Shown here: positions 11,395 through 26,300 of the stretch, one piece after another
Layout of the letters: the number at the start of each line of letters is the position of its first letter
How positions within the stretch are numbered: the stretch's first letter is position 1
Assembly: GCF_945859685.1 (NCBI RefSeq)
Contig: NC_079147.1
Coordinates: 229,768,765-229,832,764 of the forward strand
Length of the DNA: 64,000 bases
From: Eupeodes corollae
Taxonomy: Eukaryota; Arthropoda; Insecta; Diptera; Syrphidae
Direction: 5' to 3'
Translations under genes and position numbers: made by a program
The notes under the pieces: generated by a model
The model's database searches: none
Seen by the model: the letters and a program-made list of their open reading frames with translations, nothing else
What the model was told of the DNA's origin: nothing

Positions 11395-14300
11395 CTAAAA
11401 ATATTTGTTTTTTTTTCTCTATATTTAAAAATATGTAAGGTTATATAAAATATTTTACCGTCTATTCAGTACTGGTGAACCAGGTGGTTGTCCACTAAGT
11501 TCAATTAAGTTTTTCCTTAATAGAAGAGGTGATTGTCCGCGGTTGTATCGTGGAGGAGGATCCGGGCTGCGGTGTCTTCGATCGATACCTGTCAATATAT
11601 GTGGACTCGGAGGTTGAACATAAGATCTTTGTATTCCTTCGGTTGTTTTATTTAAATGATGGTCAACGCCACACATTGTTGGATTTATGATGTCCATTGA
11701 ATTTGGTATTGATTTAGGATGCAAGAGGATTTGTGATTTCGCATCAGATTTATGATGAAAACTTCCAGAATCATTAACACGGCTTGTTCGAAGATCTTCA
11801 CCGACTCGATGTGAAGAGTTCATCTGTAGCTTAGCGTATGAAGAAAACTGTCGTTTCATCGCACCTGCAAGTGAATTAAACCATCCTACAAAATTCAACA
11901 ATTTGTGATCATAGCAGCGATGGGAAAAACAATAAATGAGAATGTGTAGTAAGCATAAGGATGAAAGCAATGAAATAAAATATAAGTTTAAAATTAAATA
12001 AAATAATTTGTGATCAAAAGATAAAGGGCATAGCTCATTTTCGGCCAAAAGTATACGGAAACATTAATTAGTATCAAATAAAAGGTGATGTTTAGCTTGT
12101 GTATATGTGTACCACCTCATTCTCAACTCCCCGCGGTGAACGTAGGGTATATGTTAAATCAACTGGAGATTGGATTTCAATCCCAGTAGAATGCTGTCTG
12201 GGGTAGGAAACGAGAGAGAGCAGGAGAGGTATTTTCACAACTGTCCATTTATCGAAACGGTAGTGGAGCAATTTCCAGTTGCAGTTAGGTTGAACAACTT
12301 AGTGAAAAAACAAAGCTAAGTCCGAGATTATGGAGAAGTTTGTTGGGCGAGGCCACAAAGGTTCACACTGGAATGAAGCATCATTTTAAGTAAGTATAGT
12401 TTGATGTTAATGGCCTGATTTCGCTCATGGGAAAGATGAGATATTTGAACTTGAAGTAAGGAGTAGTAAAGAAAACATTTTTGTTTTTCGTATCAAGCTT
12501 ATATTAATTTCACTTTTCAAATAGTCCTGTGAAGATGTAAATCCTATGAATCCTAATTGAATGTATGAAATCTTGGATGTGGCATAACCGTAAGTTTTAT
12601 CTTCTACAATTTTTAAGAGATTAGCATAAATATTGATAATATGTGATTCCTTATTAAAAAATGCAGTATGTACTCATTATGGATTAATCTAAATAATCTA
12701 GTCTTCTTTGTTTCAACGTGGATGTACAAAAAATTAATTGTGGAGACTCATCAAAATTATTACTTGTTGAGGACAAAATTATGCGATCGAATCAATCTAA
12801 AGATGTTGTTAATTCAGGTATGTTAGCATAAAATGGGCGCATTTATAAAGCTAGTGACTACGTAGTCAAAATTCAACTAGCTTTGTGAATGCAAAACTGC
12901 ACTTCAAAGCAAGTCAATCAGGAACTGTCATATTATTGACAAATGCAAATACATAAAAATAAGAAACAATTTTGATTTGATAACTTTAACCTATGTATCT
13001 TTTGTGTTTTTAAATTCAATAAAATCAAATTTAAGATACAGTTTGAATGATTTATATTTGTATTTAAATACCGAACGGTTTATGTATTTGAATTCGTGTG
13101 TATTTACCGAGCAGTTGATTTTACGTCGGAGGGGTAATTTCAATGACTTTTGTAGTTAGATTTAGCCAATCAGAATTCCTTCACTACGTAGCCACTAGTT
13201 TTGTGAATGAGACCAATATGTCTTCTTGGTTTATTGGATAATTTATCTATATTTTGTAACAAGACACAATAAGGCCAAATTTCTTTCAACAAGAAAAAAA
13301 CGTATAAAATGTGTTTTTAAAATATGTATAAAGGCTATTTATAAAACTTTTAAGTAACAATAAAAATGAAACAAAACCTTATCTTTGGTTGTTTGAAAAA
13401 AAAAAAAAATAAAAGGAAAATTAATTAATAAAGGGCGATTTTTTAAAAGCTATAGGAAAGTTTTTTAAAAAATGTTGGCATACTCTTTTTAACATTCCGG
13501 CCGGTATCTCACGAATAAATGCTTTAATGTTTTCTTAAAATGCGTCAATTGTCTAAAAAGACATGAGCTTTAACATAGCCCCACAAAAAATAGTATAAAG
13601 GCGTTAAATCGCACGATCTAGGCGGCCAATTGGCCGGTCCCGAACGTGAAATAAAATGTTCACTGAACTCGGCTCTTAAAAAGTCCATTGTTGCGCGTGC
13701 TGTGTGGCATGTGGCACCGTCCACAATCGACAATTCTGCTTATTTACATGCCCATTGAGACAAAAATGAGCTTCGTCGCTGAACACAATTTGAACGCGAT
13801 GGACTTTCTTAACAAAGCTGGCATTTTGATAATAAATTCAATTATTTGCAAGCGTTGTTCATTTGTTAGACGATTCCTGGTTTAATTATAGACCAAACTG
13901 AAGATGTTTGACAGTGAAACAAAACACGCATCAGCTGTTTAAACCAGTGTTACAAAAAGATAATAGCTAAAAAATCACCTTTTACTAAGTGTAGTTTTAA
14001 ACATTAAATCGACCAAATGTTGTGTTGTTGAAAAACGAATTTTACTCTATTTATAAAATAAAACTTTTTTTAAGATCCACTTTGCTCCAAATGGTTTAGA
14101 ATTTCCCATAAATTCTCAGTAAGATTTAAGTCTGGATTGTGGGATGGTGCTTGAATAACTTTCGGCCAATTTCAAAGCACTCATTGATGACAGTTAAATG
14201 TCCAATTTTAAAGCACTCATTGATGACAGTTAAATGTCCTTAGAAGACCCATTGATTCAATACTTTTCCCTAAATTTTGATTCAAAGCGTTTAAATAGAC

Positions 14301-17300
14301 TATTCGGTCCATGATTTGACAGTTTTTTTTAATATCTTTGTCACTTTTAAGCGTTTTTTTTTTAATTTTTTAAGATCCACCTTTGATCATGGTTGGGCGA
14401 CCAGAGATAGTCTAGAATTCTAATCGACCTTCGTTTTTTGACCTCAAATTTATTTCTAACTCTATACTTTTTGAAATATTAAACAATTCTGCAAATTCCT
14501 TTTAAGTTTTTAAATAAACATTATAGAAAATAAGTGAAATAAGTGTTTTTCCTTTTTCGACCCATACTAATACAAAAATTATGGTTGAAGATAAAATAAT
14601 AAATTCATCAATATAACGGACTTGAACAAGGTCTGATTATGGGATTCGCGGCGTATCGTTTTGCTAGCGAGTTTGCCATTTTTCAATTATTGCTTTCGCT
14701 TTGGCCTTTTTCATTTTGAATTCGACCAATTAACGAATTCGAAGGCGAATTTGAAATGTCATAATGTTTGTTGGCGAGTTGTACTCCAACAGCTTTTTTT
14801 TTGTTGGATTCACAGGCGAAAGAGTGTTTATTATTATTCACTGTTCGATTTCGTGGAATCTTTCTTGATTTATATTATATAAAAATGTGAGCTAGCTTTA
14901 TTTTAATTTTCTTATAATTTATCCACAATCAATATAAAATTTTAAAATCAATTCAAGGAACGATCAAAACAAGCAAAACAAATCGACATCAATTTTTGGT
15001 TCTCGTCGAGCTTATGAAGAAAAATAAGGTCATTGCAACGAGAGCACTCGTCAGCCCTGAATATCGGACTAAAACAAGTTTAATTAATACTAAGTATATA
15101 ATATTGTTTATTGAATAATCACCGCTAATTTCACAAAATCAACCAAAACAAAAGAAAATTAGTGGAAAGCTGTCAAAAAAGTGTCAAATCACTGGAATAT
15201 TGGAAGGAAAGTCAAACTAAAATTGTCAAATCACTGGAATATAAGAAGAACTATTTTCGCTTTGCAGGCCTAGCCCACATAGGACTGTAGCGCCACCTTA
15301 AGTAAGTATTTTCGCTTCGCCGCGAATTCGTTAATAGGGAAATACGACGCGAGTCGATTTTGAAAGGTCGAATTGAAAATAAATAACCATTTTATTAATA
15401 ATATCATTTAAATATATTGCATACCTAAATTTTATTCACTAAAAGACCAAAAATCAATGCTAATATAATCAAAACATTGCAATCAATGAAATAAGTTTTA
15501 TCGTTTGCATCTAACAAAAACTTGAATATGAACCATTTCTTGGTGAAAGAAACTATTCAAAACAAAATAGGGCCCACCCACGATTTATTTTGCCTAAAAA
15601 ATACTTTATTGGTGAACATTATCGAAGCCCAGCATTTTATTGAAGATTCCATGTGTATGATTCCATATAAATGCTTTGAACAACAATTTTACCTTTACTT
15701 TAATAGCCAAAAAAAACCGACCGTTAGAAAAAACAATCAATGCAAAAATTATTATATTTGATTTATCAGTACGTTTCTTTATTTAATTGATGTTCTTCTT
15801 TTCTTGAATGAAGGTTATTACAGTGTCGGGTTTTGGAAGCCATTTGGATACTTAAAACGCGATTGGAGCTTTTAACATGCTGAAGCAAGGAGTGTCTTAA
15901 AGGATTGTTGCAAATCGGACCGTTGTGTACCGGCGAGATATCCAAAGCGTGTGTAAACGCTTCAGGAAACCGGGAGTGTAGCAAAGAGACACGGATAAGG
16001 AAAAATTCGAGCCACAACTGAACAAAGACAATCATTTTTGAATAACTGCTCGTCTGGAGTGTACTGAAACCGCCCGGGCCTTACAAAATCAACTGCGGCA
16101 ATCAACTCGCACTCAAGTCAGTGATCAAACCAATCGCAAACGTCTCCACGAAGATGGTCAACGTTCCAGAGTGCATGCTATTCGGTCAAAACTTAGACCG
16201 GTACATAAGGCAGCGTGATTAAAGTACGCCCGTGAGCATTCAAATTGGACGATGGACAACTGGAGGTGAGGTTTGTTCTCTTTATAGAACAATGCAAAAT
16301 CAAAATTTTGAGTGAGGATAAACGAGTACGAGTGTGGAGAAGGGTAGGTGGACGTTTAAGTTACCCGTTCATTCACGGAAGTGACCGATTTGGGGCCTCC
16401 AGTGTTATCGTATGGGCTAGAATAAGTTTGCTAGCCAGAACAAAGATGATTATCCTGGATGAGAGCACCATTACCGCTGCCAATTACATTGAAATGGAAA
16501 TAAGACCTATTGTGATCCCATTTTCGCAAAGAGTTGGCCATCGGTTTGTACTTAAGCAAGACAATGCTCGCCCACATACAGCCTGTATCACGCAAACTGT
16601 TCTTTCTGACTCCAATGTTATACTTTTGTAATGCAAAGAACCCAGACCTCAATCCGATCGAGCATTTATGGGACCAGTTAAAAAGAAGTATGTATCAAAG
16701 AAAACCACAGCACTAAACAAGGCTCATAAACGCGTTATACGCCTTTTAAGAGCGTATACCGGAACAAAATTGAAGGCATCTGATCAAAAGCGTAAGAGAT
16801 GAGCGTCTAGAGGAGACCCTACTCGCTGCTAAGCAAAAAAAAAGAACAAGAAATCATAACAACAAAGTTACTTTTTCAATTTTTTTTTCAATTTTCCTAT
16901 AAAATGTTCTTTCAGTTAACTTGTATAAAGAATTTGTTTTCCATGTTAAAACTATGTATACTATTAAAAACATATCAAAACAATTTTTTCAGATGAAAGC
17001 CAAAAGACTTTGTGAGCCTTATTTTGTTTTGAGTAGTTTAATTTAAACTGTAGGTTTAATATGAAGTATTTAGTTTTAAACGTCGCGTGGTGAAAAAACT
17101 AAATGCTGTCACTGATATCTTAGACATTTACCTTCAAAGACCTCACAAAAAAATACGTTATAAAAGAAGTAAAATCCAAATACCTCACCATATTATGTAC
17201 ATCTGTATGCTTATGCTTTAAATCTTACGGAAACATCTTTCATTGCATGTAAAAATCATTTTCTTAAATACAGTAGTTGGCATTAATATTTTGACGAAAC

Positions 17301-20300
17301 CTTTTTCTGACTTTTAACCTAGACTTTGCTAATTATCGTTAAATAACGACGAAAAAATAATGTGCAAAACAAAGAATATGTTTTAAGTTCTATGCATGCT
17401 AAATTTTGTATTGTGCTCATAAAAATGCATGTAAACAACGAATTTTTGTGTGGCATAAGTATTTGTGTAAAACCAAGTAAACATTATGCAAAATTAAACT
17501 TTATTTGAAGTGAAACGTTAATAAAAAAATAAAATTTGATCAAAAGTTATTTAAAACCATGGTTAAAACAGTGGAGTTGAGTTTGGTTATCAGATCTTCC
17601 ATTGTAGCAAAGTTTAACGCTGGAATGGCAGTAAAAGATATTGCAAATGAGTTTAATGTGTCACGTCAAACTGTGAACTATCATATTAATAAGTTTCAAA
17701 AACATAATGACATAAGAAACTTAAGAAGATCAGGTGCTAGGCGCAAAACAACGCCCACTGAAGACCGAATCCTTTTACGGGAATTAAAAAAAATATTTTT
17801 GTGAAGCCTCAATCTGCTGCAGATAAATAGAATTTGACGGCCAAGAATCCAATCAGTGAGTGTACTGTCCGACGACGTTTAAAATAAGGAGATTTCAAGA
17901 CATGGACGTACCGTACATATCAAAGGTAAACAAATTTAAAAAACTGGCCTTCGCAAAGAGAAGCGTTCTATGGACAGATGAAAGCTACTTTGAGTATAAC
18001 TCATCAAAAAATAAATTTTTTGTAAGATTGCCAAAGGTAGTAAGGCAAAAAAAAGGCAAGTTTGTCAAAAAGTGAGCCACGGTGGAGGCTCTGTCATGTT
18101 CTGGGGATGTGTTGCTTATAATGGACTGGGTGACTTGGTTCCTATCACCGGCTCTATGAACAAAAGCCAATATGTTAGTACCCTAAATCATAATGCCTTT
18201 CCATCCGGGGATATGCTTATTGGCGAATAATTCATCCTGCAACAGGACATTGTCCCATTCCACAAAGCCCGGCTGGTAATGAATTTTTTGAAGGATGTTC
18301 GTGTTACTACTTTGGACTGGCCACCTCAAAGTTCAGAATTAAATAATATAGAAAACGTCTGGTCTCTTTTGAAACGCAAAAGAACAGTTACACCAGAGAG
18401 AAGACAATTGCTGAAGTAACTTCCCTTTGGAAAGAGATATCTCCAGCTATTCTTCAAAATTTAGTGGATTCGGTACAGAGAAGCATTCAAAAAGTTATTA
18501 AAGCCAAAGGAGGTTATACGTTTTACTAAATTCTTCATTTTTTATTTTTGTCAAATTTAAACTTTGTTTTCTTAATAATGCATACTTGCCAAAATACTTA
18601 TGCCAACGAGTGAAATCAATAATTTATTTATATCTTTTTAAGTTTCTATGAAAAAATATTTGTTTGACTAATTTAAAGATTGTGTAAGTTATAAATAAAA
18701 AGGAAAATAAAATAAACAAAAATTCTTTATAAAGCCATTAAAAATTTAAACTGAAAAATGCACGAATTTTATTTCGTCAAAATACTTATGCCGACTAGTG
18801 TAGTTAAAACAATAACAGAAATGCTCTCCCATTTTCAAGTTTAAATGTTTTTGGTTTCCGATACTCGCTTTTGAAAATTTTGTCACTCATTTTACAGCTA
18901 AACATCACATTTCATTTAAAACGAAACTTTATGTACACTCTTGGCCAAAACTCAATAAAAAGTGGGTATTCCCTTTTAATACACGATAGAAAAAGGTTAC
19001 GTGATAATATGCCGCTCAAATGAAAAGATAAAGCGAACATTTTAGAACGAATTGTGCTGAATTGTAAAGTTATCGAGAATATAAATCCAAAACACTACCT
19101 CGGGTTCGTTCGGTCCATCAGCTTTAACATTTTTAATAAAAACAATGGAAAATCTGAAATGTTACCTCAGACGTTGCGACCGCTTTATATCATAAAATCG
19201 TAAACGCCAGAGCATCAAATTAATACAAAGCGGTCACATTTATTTCTTCTTTAAAAAAACAATGGCTTTACAAATTATGCCTTACATTTAAAATGTGCAA
19301 TATTATAAACCTTGTAAAGTATTAATCAGTTACATGATTTAATTTAAAATTACAATTAAGTATATACTAGGTAAATACTGATTAAATATGTCAGTCGAGG
19401 GTAGAAGATACATTTCTTTTTAAAAATGCTTGGATCGACCTTTTTGACACATGACATTTTAAACACGATCAAATGCTCATTAACGCTGGACCAACCGAAC
19501 GCGAGGTTCTAATTTGGCTAGTACAGTGCGAGAATTGGTGCTGCGGCCGTAGCCGTGGCGTCCATTTGGCTTATATCGTTTTCCATTATTAATGGCATAC
19601 CTTCTTTTTAAAACCAAATAAACATCTATTAATTTTAATTTCAAAATAATACTTTGATTATAAAACCCTGTATTAAGATAACAAAGTTCCATGCTTCTGT
19701 TTTATAATATACGATGATTTAAGCAAAGAACATTGAAAATAAAGCAAGTACAGAAACAGTTATAGATATGTTATAGAAAATAGCACAAACACGATGATAA
19801 AGCAATTAAGCAAAATAACTTACCATTGTCTTCTCTAAAGGCGTTCTCTTTCGTTGCAGGAGATGCCGCAGCTAAATCGATGTGACGACTGGACGCGTAG
19901 CTTAATGCATTATTTTTCACAATCTCACCATTGCAGCTCTCCGATAAGCTCGAAGAAAAGAGGTTCGAACAATCGTTCTTAGTGGGAGAAGAGATTGCTC
20001 GATCCGAACTTAGACTATTGATAGGTAAATATTGATTGCCTAATGAAGAATAACTTGTACCATCTATATGAGAAGAGCTTGATTTAGAAGATTGACTAGA
20101 TGTTGAAGGAGTCGATTGGTTCGTTGAAATCGGTATTTGAGACGTTTGATAGTTTGGAATATAACTATTCAAAAACGGATTTGTAACTCCATCGTTGTTA
20201 AAGCGTTCTTTTTCCCGGTACTGGTTTTGTTGATGATAAAACCGTTGAAGAACTATTTTAAATGGAATATTATTAATGACAAAAGGCAAATAGTAAACAA

Positions 20301-23300
20301 TAATAAATAAATTAAAAAAAAAAAAATGTGACTAACCAATAGGACTTTGATTGCCCTGTTTTTGTAAAGGGCATATAAATGGCTGGCTTTCAGGTTTGCT
20401 TTTTGAAGAATTCAGCGGCTTATCAAACCTTTTCTGTAACATCGCAGGAGAATGCTGCTGCAACGGATCCGAGCTATAACTATCAGTTCTGTCGAATAGA
20501 GGCGATTCATGACAGTTTGTCATTTTCCACATAGAATCAATTTGGTGATTTGGTTGAACTGGATTTCGCTTTTGACTAAATGGTGATGTTGTAAGATTAC
20601 GCATAATAGATTGACCTGCATAATTTATCAATAGAATAATTATAAAATATATATATATATAAAGAAAAAACATACCGATACTACTAAACATTGATTCTTT
20701 TCGAGGACTTTCAGCATATTTTTGATTCGATCCTATTTTTCTTTGCATAAAGGGTGATTTTCTATACATTTTACTCATATCGTTAGCAACATTTTCTTCG
20801 AAATTAGGTATTTGAGTTAAATTTGTTCTGTTTGTAGATATGGCTTGAGGTATAGATGATGATTGTTGTGATCGCATTTCCTGATGATTATTGTAGTTTG
20901 GAAAATTACATTTATTTATTGTTGTTGTTGTTGTTGTTGTGTTGTTTGCTGTCAAGAAGTGCTGATAACTTGGTATTTGTGTTATTTTCACGGGTTTAGA
21001 AAATAGTGTTTTTGTATGAAGTTTGTCTAAACTAGAATCTATTGTTGGTTTTGCTGTTGTTGTTATTGTTGTTGTTGCTGCTGATGCTGCGGAGTTACTT
21101 GGAATTAAAACTCTGAAATTGAAAAGAATGCATTTTATCAATTGTTTGTTTTTCTTTTTCATTTAAATAAATATTCTATAAGGAAAGGCGTTATTTTACG
21201 TAATTAATTCAATTATTGATTATTATTTCAAAAGTTAATGTGCATTAATTTGTCCGTTTTTCGCGCAAGTTGTGTCTTTTTGAGAAGTTTGGAATAACAC
21301 TGATCCGCCGCGAAATGTTCCTTTCAAATACTTCAATTTTGTGTTGCAGTTTAATAACCAATCCAATTACGTCCATGTCATATGATTTATTAAGATAAAT
21401 AGAACATTTATTTCCTTACAACTTCAATATTCTCAATTATAAAAGGAATATAATATAATAAAATTGTAAAACATAAATTTTAATAGAAAAACTAAATGAA
21501 AAAAAAAATACTTGCTTAACAAATCTAATTTAAAAAGTTTAAGATGATTTTTAGAATCTTCTTAAAATTATTTTTTAATTTTCTTTACATTTGTTCGTTT
21601 AACCCTTACTGTAATTTTTATCAAATGATAAGTTTTATTAATCAAATCGGTTTATATGTTTATTAATATTAATTTTCAATTTCTAGTCAAGTTTTAGAAT
21701 TAAGTTCAGGCTAAACTATATGAAAAAAATTACAACTGTAACATTTTGGCAAATCAGACAGTTGCAAAAAATTGCCTTCCAATTATTGAAAAATTGACTG
21801 GAAAGTTAGTCAAGAAAAATCTCCCTAACTATCAAGTCAAGTGAACTTTTGTCAAAACGACAATTGATCCTGTTTTTTCATTCAACTAAGAGCTGAACTT
21901 TATGATTTATTTATTTTCTGCACAATTTCATTTATCTTTTTTCTGCACAACTTCATTTATTTACTTTCTGCACAAATTCATTTAATGCTTTCTGTAACAA
22001 AGTTCCTTATAAATTTGAAAAATAAATAAGCAATATTTCTTTACAATACAGAATACAAAATGCGATGGACTTGTGGCTTTTCTGAGGAGTGTTTGGTAGA
22101 CAATAATAATTTTGCTAGTTTTTGTACTATGAACTTGAAGTAGTGGTTTGTGAAGTTCAGTTCTGAATTTGAAATTCATGACATTTGAATTGCCTTGGTC
22201 AAAATTTACGTTCAAAGAATGAAGTTGACTGCAAATTGTCGGCGTTCTATTAGAACTCAATTAGTCCCTTTTTTTGTTTTTAGATATTCGCATTTAAAGT
22301 TTGAAATGAATATGCAAATTAATACATTTTTGGAGATCTAATTCTTTTTAATCTAAAAATGGTGCATTGTATGGCTTAGGGAGTTTTGAGAAAATATAAA
22401 TTTTGTCATTTGCATAAACGGAAAATGTACTCAGGGAGTTTTCAAAGAACGACGACAAAATGGCACACATTAGCTTCAATTTTCAACTTATGAAGAACAA
22501 TTTGCGAGTTAGTATACGAGCATTTTTCATTGTTTAAATGAGCTTTTCAACAATTTACACAACATAATAAAACATTAGGATATTCCTTTGCGTTATCAGA
22601 CTTTAGAGGGCTACAAATGTTGCTATTTTATTTTACAATTTTTTGGGAAATATGAAAGAATTTTAGTCCAACAATTCATTGTGAGGTATTTGGTTATTTG
22701 GTGCTCATTAATGGTAAGGTAGTGATCTGTTGCTCACTTGACTTTTTGAAGCTTATCATCATTTTGTATTTAAAATCGCTGTACTACTCTAAGATTTTGG
22801 CAAAAACAATCTATCTTCTCCAAATGATTACCAAGAAAACGTTTGAAAAGGTTTTTGGTTAATCAAACCTGCATAGGTACAATTAAAGAAATTATGGCCT
22901 AGTGACTTACAACTCTCAACCATTCCTGTGTGCGAGTAATTTGAAGGATGGAAGGGACATCAAAACTACAACTGAGGTCAAAAAAATAGCACAGCAGAAT
23001 ATCATTAAGTGAATTTGTTAATCCGAGTAGATTTAAAACATTCATGTAAAAACATTTAGCTTAAAAGCATTTGAGTAATTAAAAAAAATAGAGTTCTAAT
23101 TAAATCAATTGTTTAAATGGATCAAATTTCAATTTTCATTTTCAAAATGTTTCTATTTAAAAAATAGCACTTTTGTCCTACACCGTTATATAAAAAACTG
23201 CCCTAAATCATCATACTAGCTTCTTTAATTCAATATTCTAGCTGCCGTAGTTTTAATAGTTTTTGATGTAAAGGGTGATTGTTTAACTATTATCTTTTTG

Positions 23301-26300
23301 GCACCACAGACCACTTCAAGTTTAGAGCTACTTTGGCTTCGTTGCCTTTTTCTATGACGTGTTTTGAAATATTAAGATTGTAAGACAGCAAAACTCAAAG
23401 ACATTTGAAATGATTATCGATTGTATTTAAGGACTAATGCTTGCTTTTATTTGAAGAATAAATTTTAGGACAGAAAACCTTTTTTCTTTATATTAAGCGC
23501 ACACTTAAGGGGATATTACTATCCTTATTATGTAAAGACAAAGTGTGACCACTAGGAAAGGGAGCGAGGGGTTGAAAGGAGATGTCGGTGCACATTGGTT
23601 TTGAATTCCTGAATATTGCAATAGCTGGGAAAGACAGAGTGTGGCAAGGCATTCTACATTCGCATAGTACGGCTAAAGAACGAATCTCTGTACATTACAG
23701 TACGACCGAAGTTGGGCTCGAGGGTATATTGATGAGCATTCCTAGAAGCGCGAGTATTACGGTTGAACTGTTTAAGGGGAGGAAAGCAGCTGGCTATTTC
23801 TCTAGAGCATAAACCATGAAAATAACGGTGAGACAAGAAACATTTCGACGATGTTCAAGTGACGTAAATGATCTTATGATGGTAATATCACCAATCAATC
23901 TAATTGTGGGTTTGGGTGTTGGATCATAAACAAACATTATATATTAAATCCAATTGTTCTACGTACAATACTATCCAAGAGACTTAAGTAAGTTGCAGGA
24001 GCACCAGCCCAGATATGGGAGTTATACTCAAGGTTTGGACGTATATAAGTCTAGTAAATAAAAGCCAGATCAGAGGGGGAGAAAAACTTCTTGCATCGCT
24101 TTAGAAAACCCAAACATCTTCGTTTCACAAAAGGTGGTTGGTGGTACACATACCGAGATGTTCAGTCACCTCGATGCAAGTGCCATTCAGGGATAATAGC
24201 AAGGGGGGTATATCTCGCTTTAACGATACAAGACAGCATTGAGTTTTCGATGCATTAAATTCCACGCGGTTTTTTATTCACCATTGTACAATGCTGTTTA
24301 GATCAGAATTTAATGAACTTATCGTATTTTGTCGTTGCAGTTCCACATCAGAAGAAGAAGGATGTGATTCTGAAAACGAATATGAATAGCTAAGAGTACT
24401 ATCGTCAGCGAAACAATGTATTGGATCAGATGTTGCAGATAGGAGATCGTTAATAAAAATGAGAAAGGGTGTTGGAGATAAAACGGAGCCCTGGGGCACA
24501 CCAACATTTATTTTGTGGTTTTCAGACTTGAATCCATCCAATACAACTTGTATTAAACGATACGAAAGATAGGTACTGATCCAATGAAGGAGGGATTTAT
24601 GAAAACCGAAAGCACGAATTTTCGATAAGAGAGCCTCATGCCAAACCCTATCAAATGCTTTTGAAATACCAAGTGCAATAACCTTGCTTTCTCCAAAGCG
24701 ATGTAAAGATTTGCTTCACTGTTCTGTGAGATGAACTATGAGATCACCAGTGGACCTATTGGTACGAAAGCCGAATTTTCGGTCATTAAGAAGCTTTTGA
24801 TCTTCGAGATATTTTTTGAGATAATAATTAATCAGAGTTTCCATGACCTTGAAAAGAAGGGACATAAGTCCAATCGGTCGGTAATTAGACGGTGAAGGAG
24901 ATTCGCCTTTTTTAGAAATAGGCTGAACAAATGCAGTTTTCAATCCGCTCGGAACGAGACCTGAGGAGAAGGACAGATGAAATAGCTTACGCAGTAGTTT
25001 TGCCAGCGTTAAAGAACACCTCTTCAGGGTCACTGCAATATGTACCGGACATTGGCCGATAAGAGAGCTACAGCAATGCTGGGTATCTCTCACACTGGAA
25101 AGTTAGGCTTCGTTTATGGTACTAAAAGGGCGTTTTGTATCGCTAATTAAGTAACGCAGCAAGGGCTGCTTGTGACTGCCACCTGTACCTACCTAAACTG
25201 ATTGATTTCTTCCAATCCTACGATTAATATACTTTATATTACATTTTTTTTTAACCTATCGACAATATTAGACTGGAACGCGATCTTATTGGAAATATTG
25301 TAAAGCTAGTTGTTCAAGTGGAATGTCCTTTTATCGTTCTGGTATATCGTTTCGAAAAAACTCTAGAGCCTTCAAGTAATTTCTCTATATCATCATTTTG
25401 GGAAGAATTTCTTGTAGAGGTGGTAAGAAAATTCTCAAGAATCATTCTCTAAAATAGTTAGAATTAACGGACACTATGGGCACATTTATTTAGATAGTCA
25501 TTTTTTCTGAGCTGATATTTCTTTGACAAAGTTCGAATGGAACCTTATGCTTTGTGGGAACTTTTAACTTTTACCATATTAGTAAGTATATTTTTTTTTT
25601 CAATTTCATCCACTCTCGTTGACTTAAAACACGACTTAAAAACTAACTTATACATTATTGAGGTATAGCATAGAATTTGTTGCATCTTCAATCAAATGTA
25701 ATCAAGAATTTTCAACAAATACCATTTACATTATCAAATATTTTGCATTGATCCTATATTAATAGATTTAAAAAAAATTGTATGTTATTAAAATCAATAC
25801 TTTTTTTTGGAACAAACGTGCACAATAAATGGAGTTATGGGTGGGTATGGGTGGATTCAAAACTAAACATAACTAAATTATAAAAAGAAAAACAATAAAT
25901 AATTTACCAAACAAAATTAAATCAAATATACTTACTGGGGACAAAAGATTAGGAATTAAGTAACCTACAAATAAATTAAAAAAATTAAGTCAGTAGTAAA
26001 GAACAAAACAAAAACGTGTTATAAAATAGTTATGGATATCATATTTATGAATATTAAAAATTTCACAATTTGTTTAAATGAAAGAAAAACAAAACAATAA
26101 ATGACATTTGTAGGAAAAAGGAATTTGCAAAAAAAGGAAAAAAAATATATAAAACAGTTAACAGTATTAAGTTTTCAAAAACAAAAAGTTTCTAGAACAT
26201 GCAGTAAACATAGAAAGTAAAGAAAAACTCCAAAATTATAGCAGGAAAATGTCCTCTCACCTGGTATTGCTTCTTAATATTATGATTACATACACATTAC

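Noticed and set aside
20748..20770. AAAGGGTGATTTTC looks like a DD41D terminus
   Set aside because: It lies inside hep exon 6 and encodes the conserved KSPFMQRK block. Coincidence.
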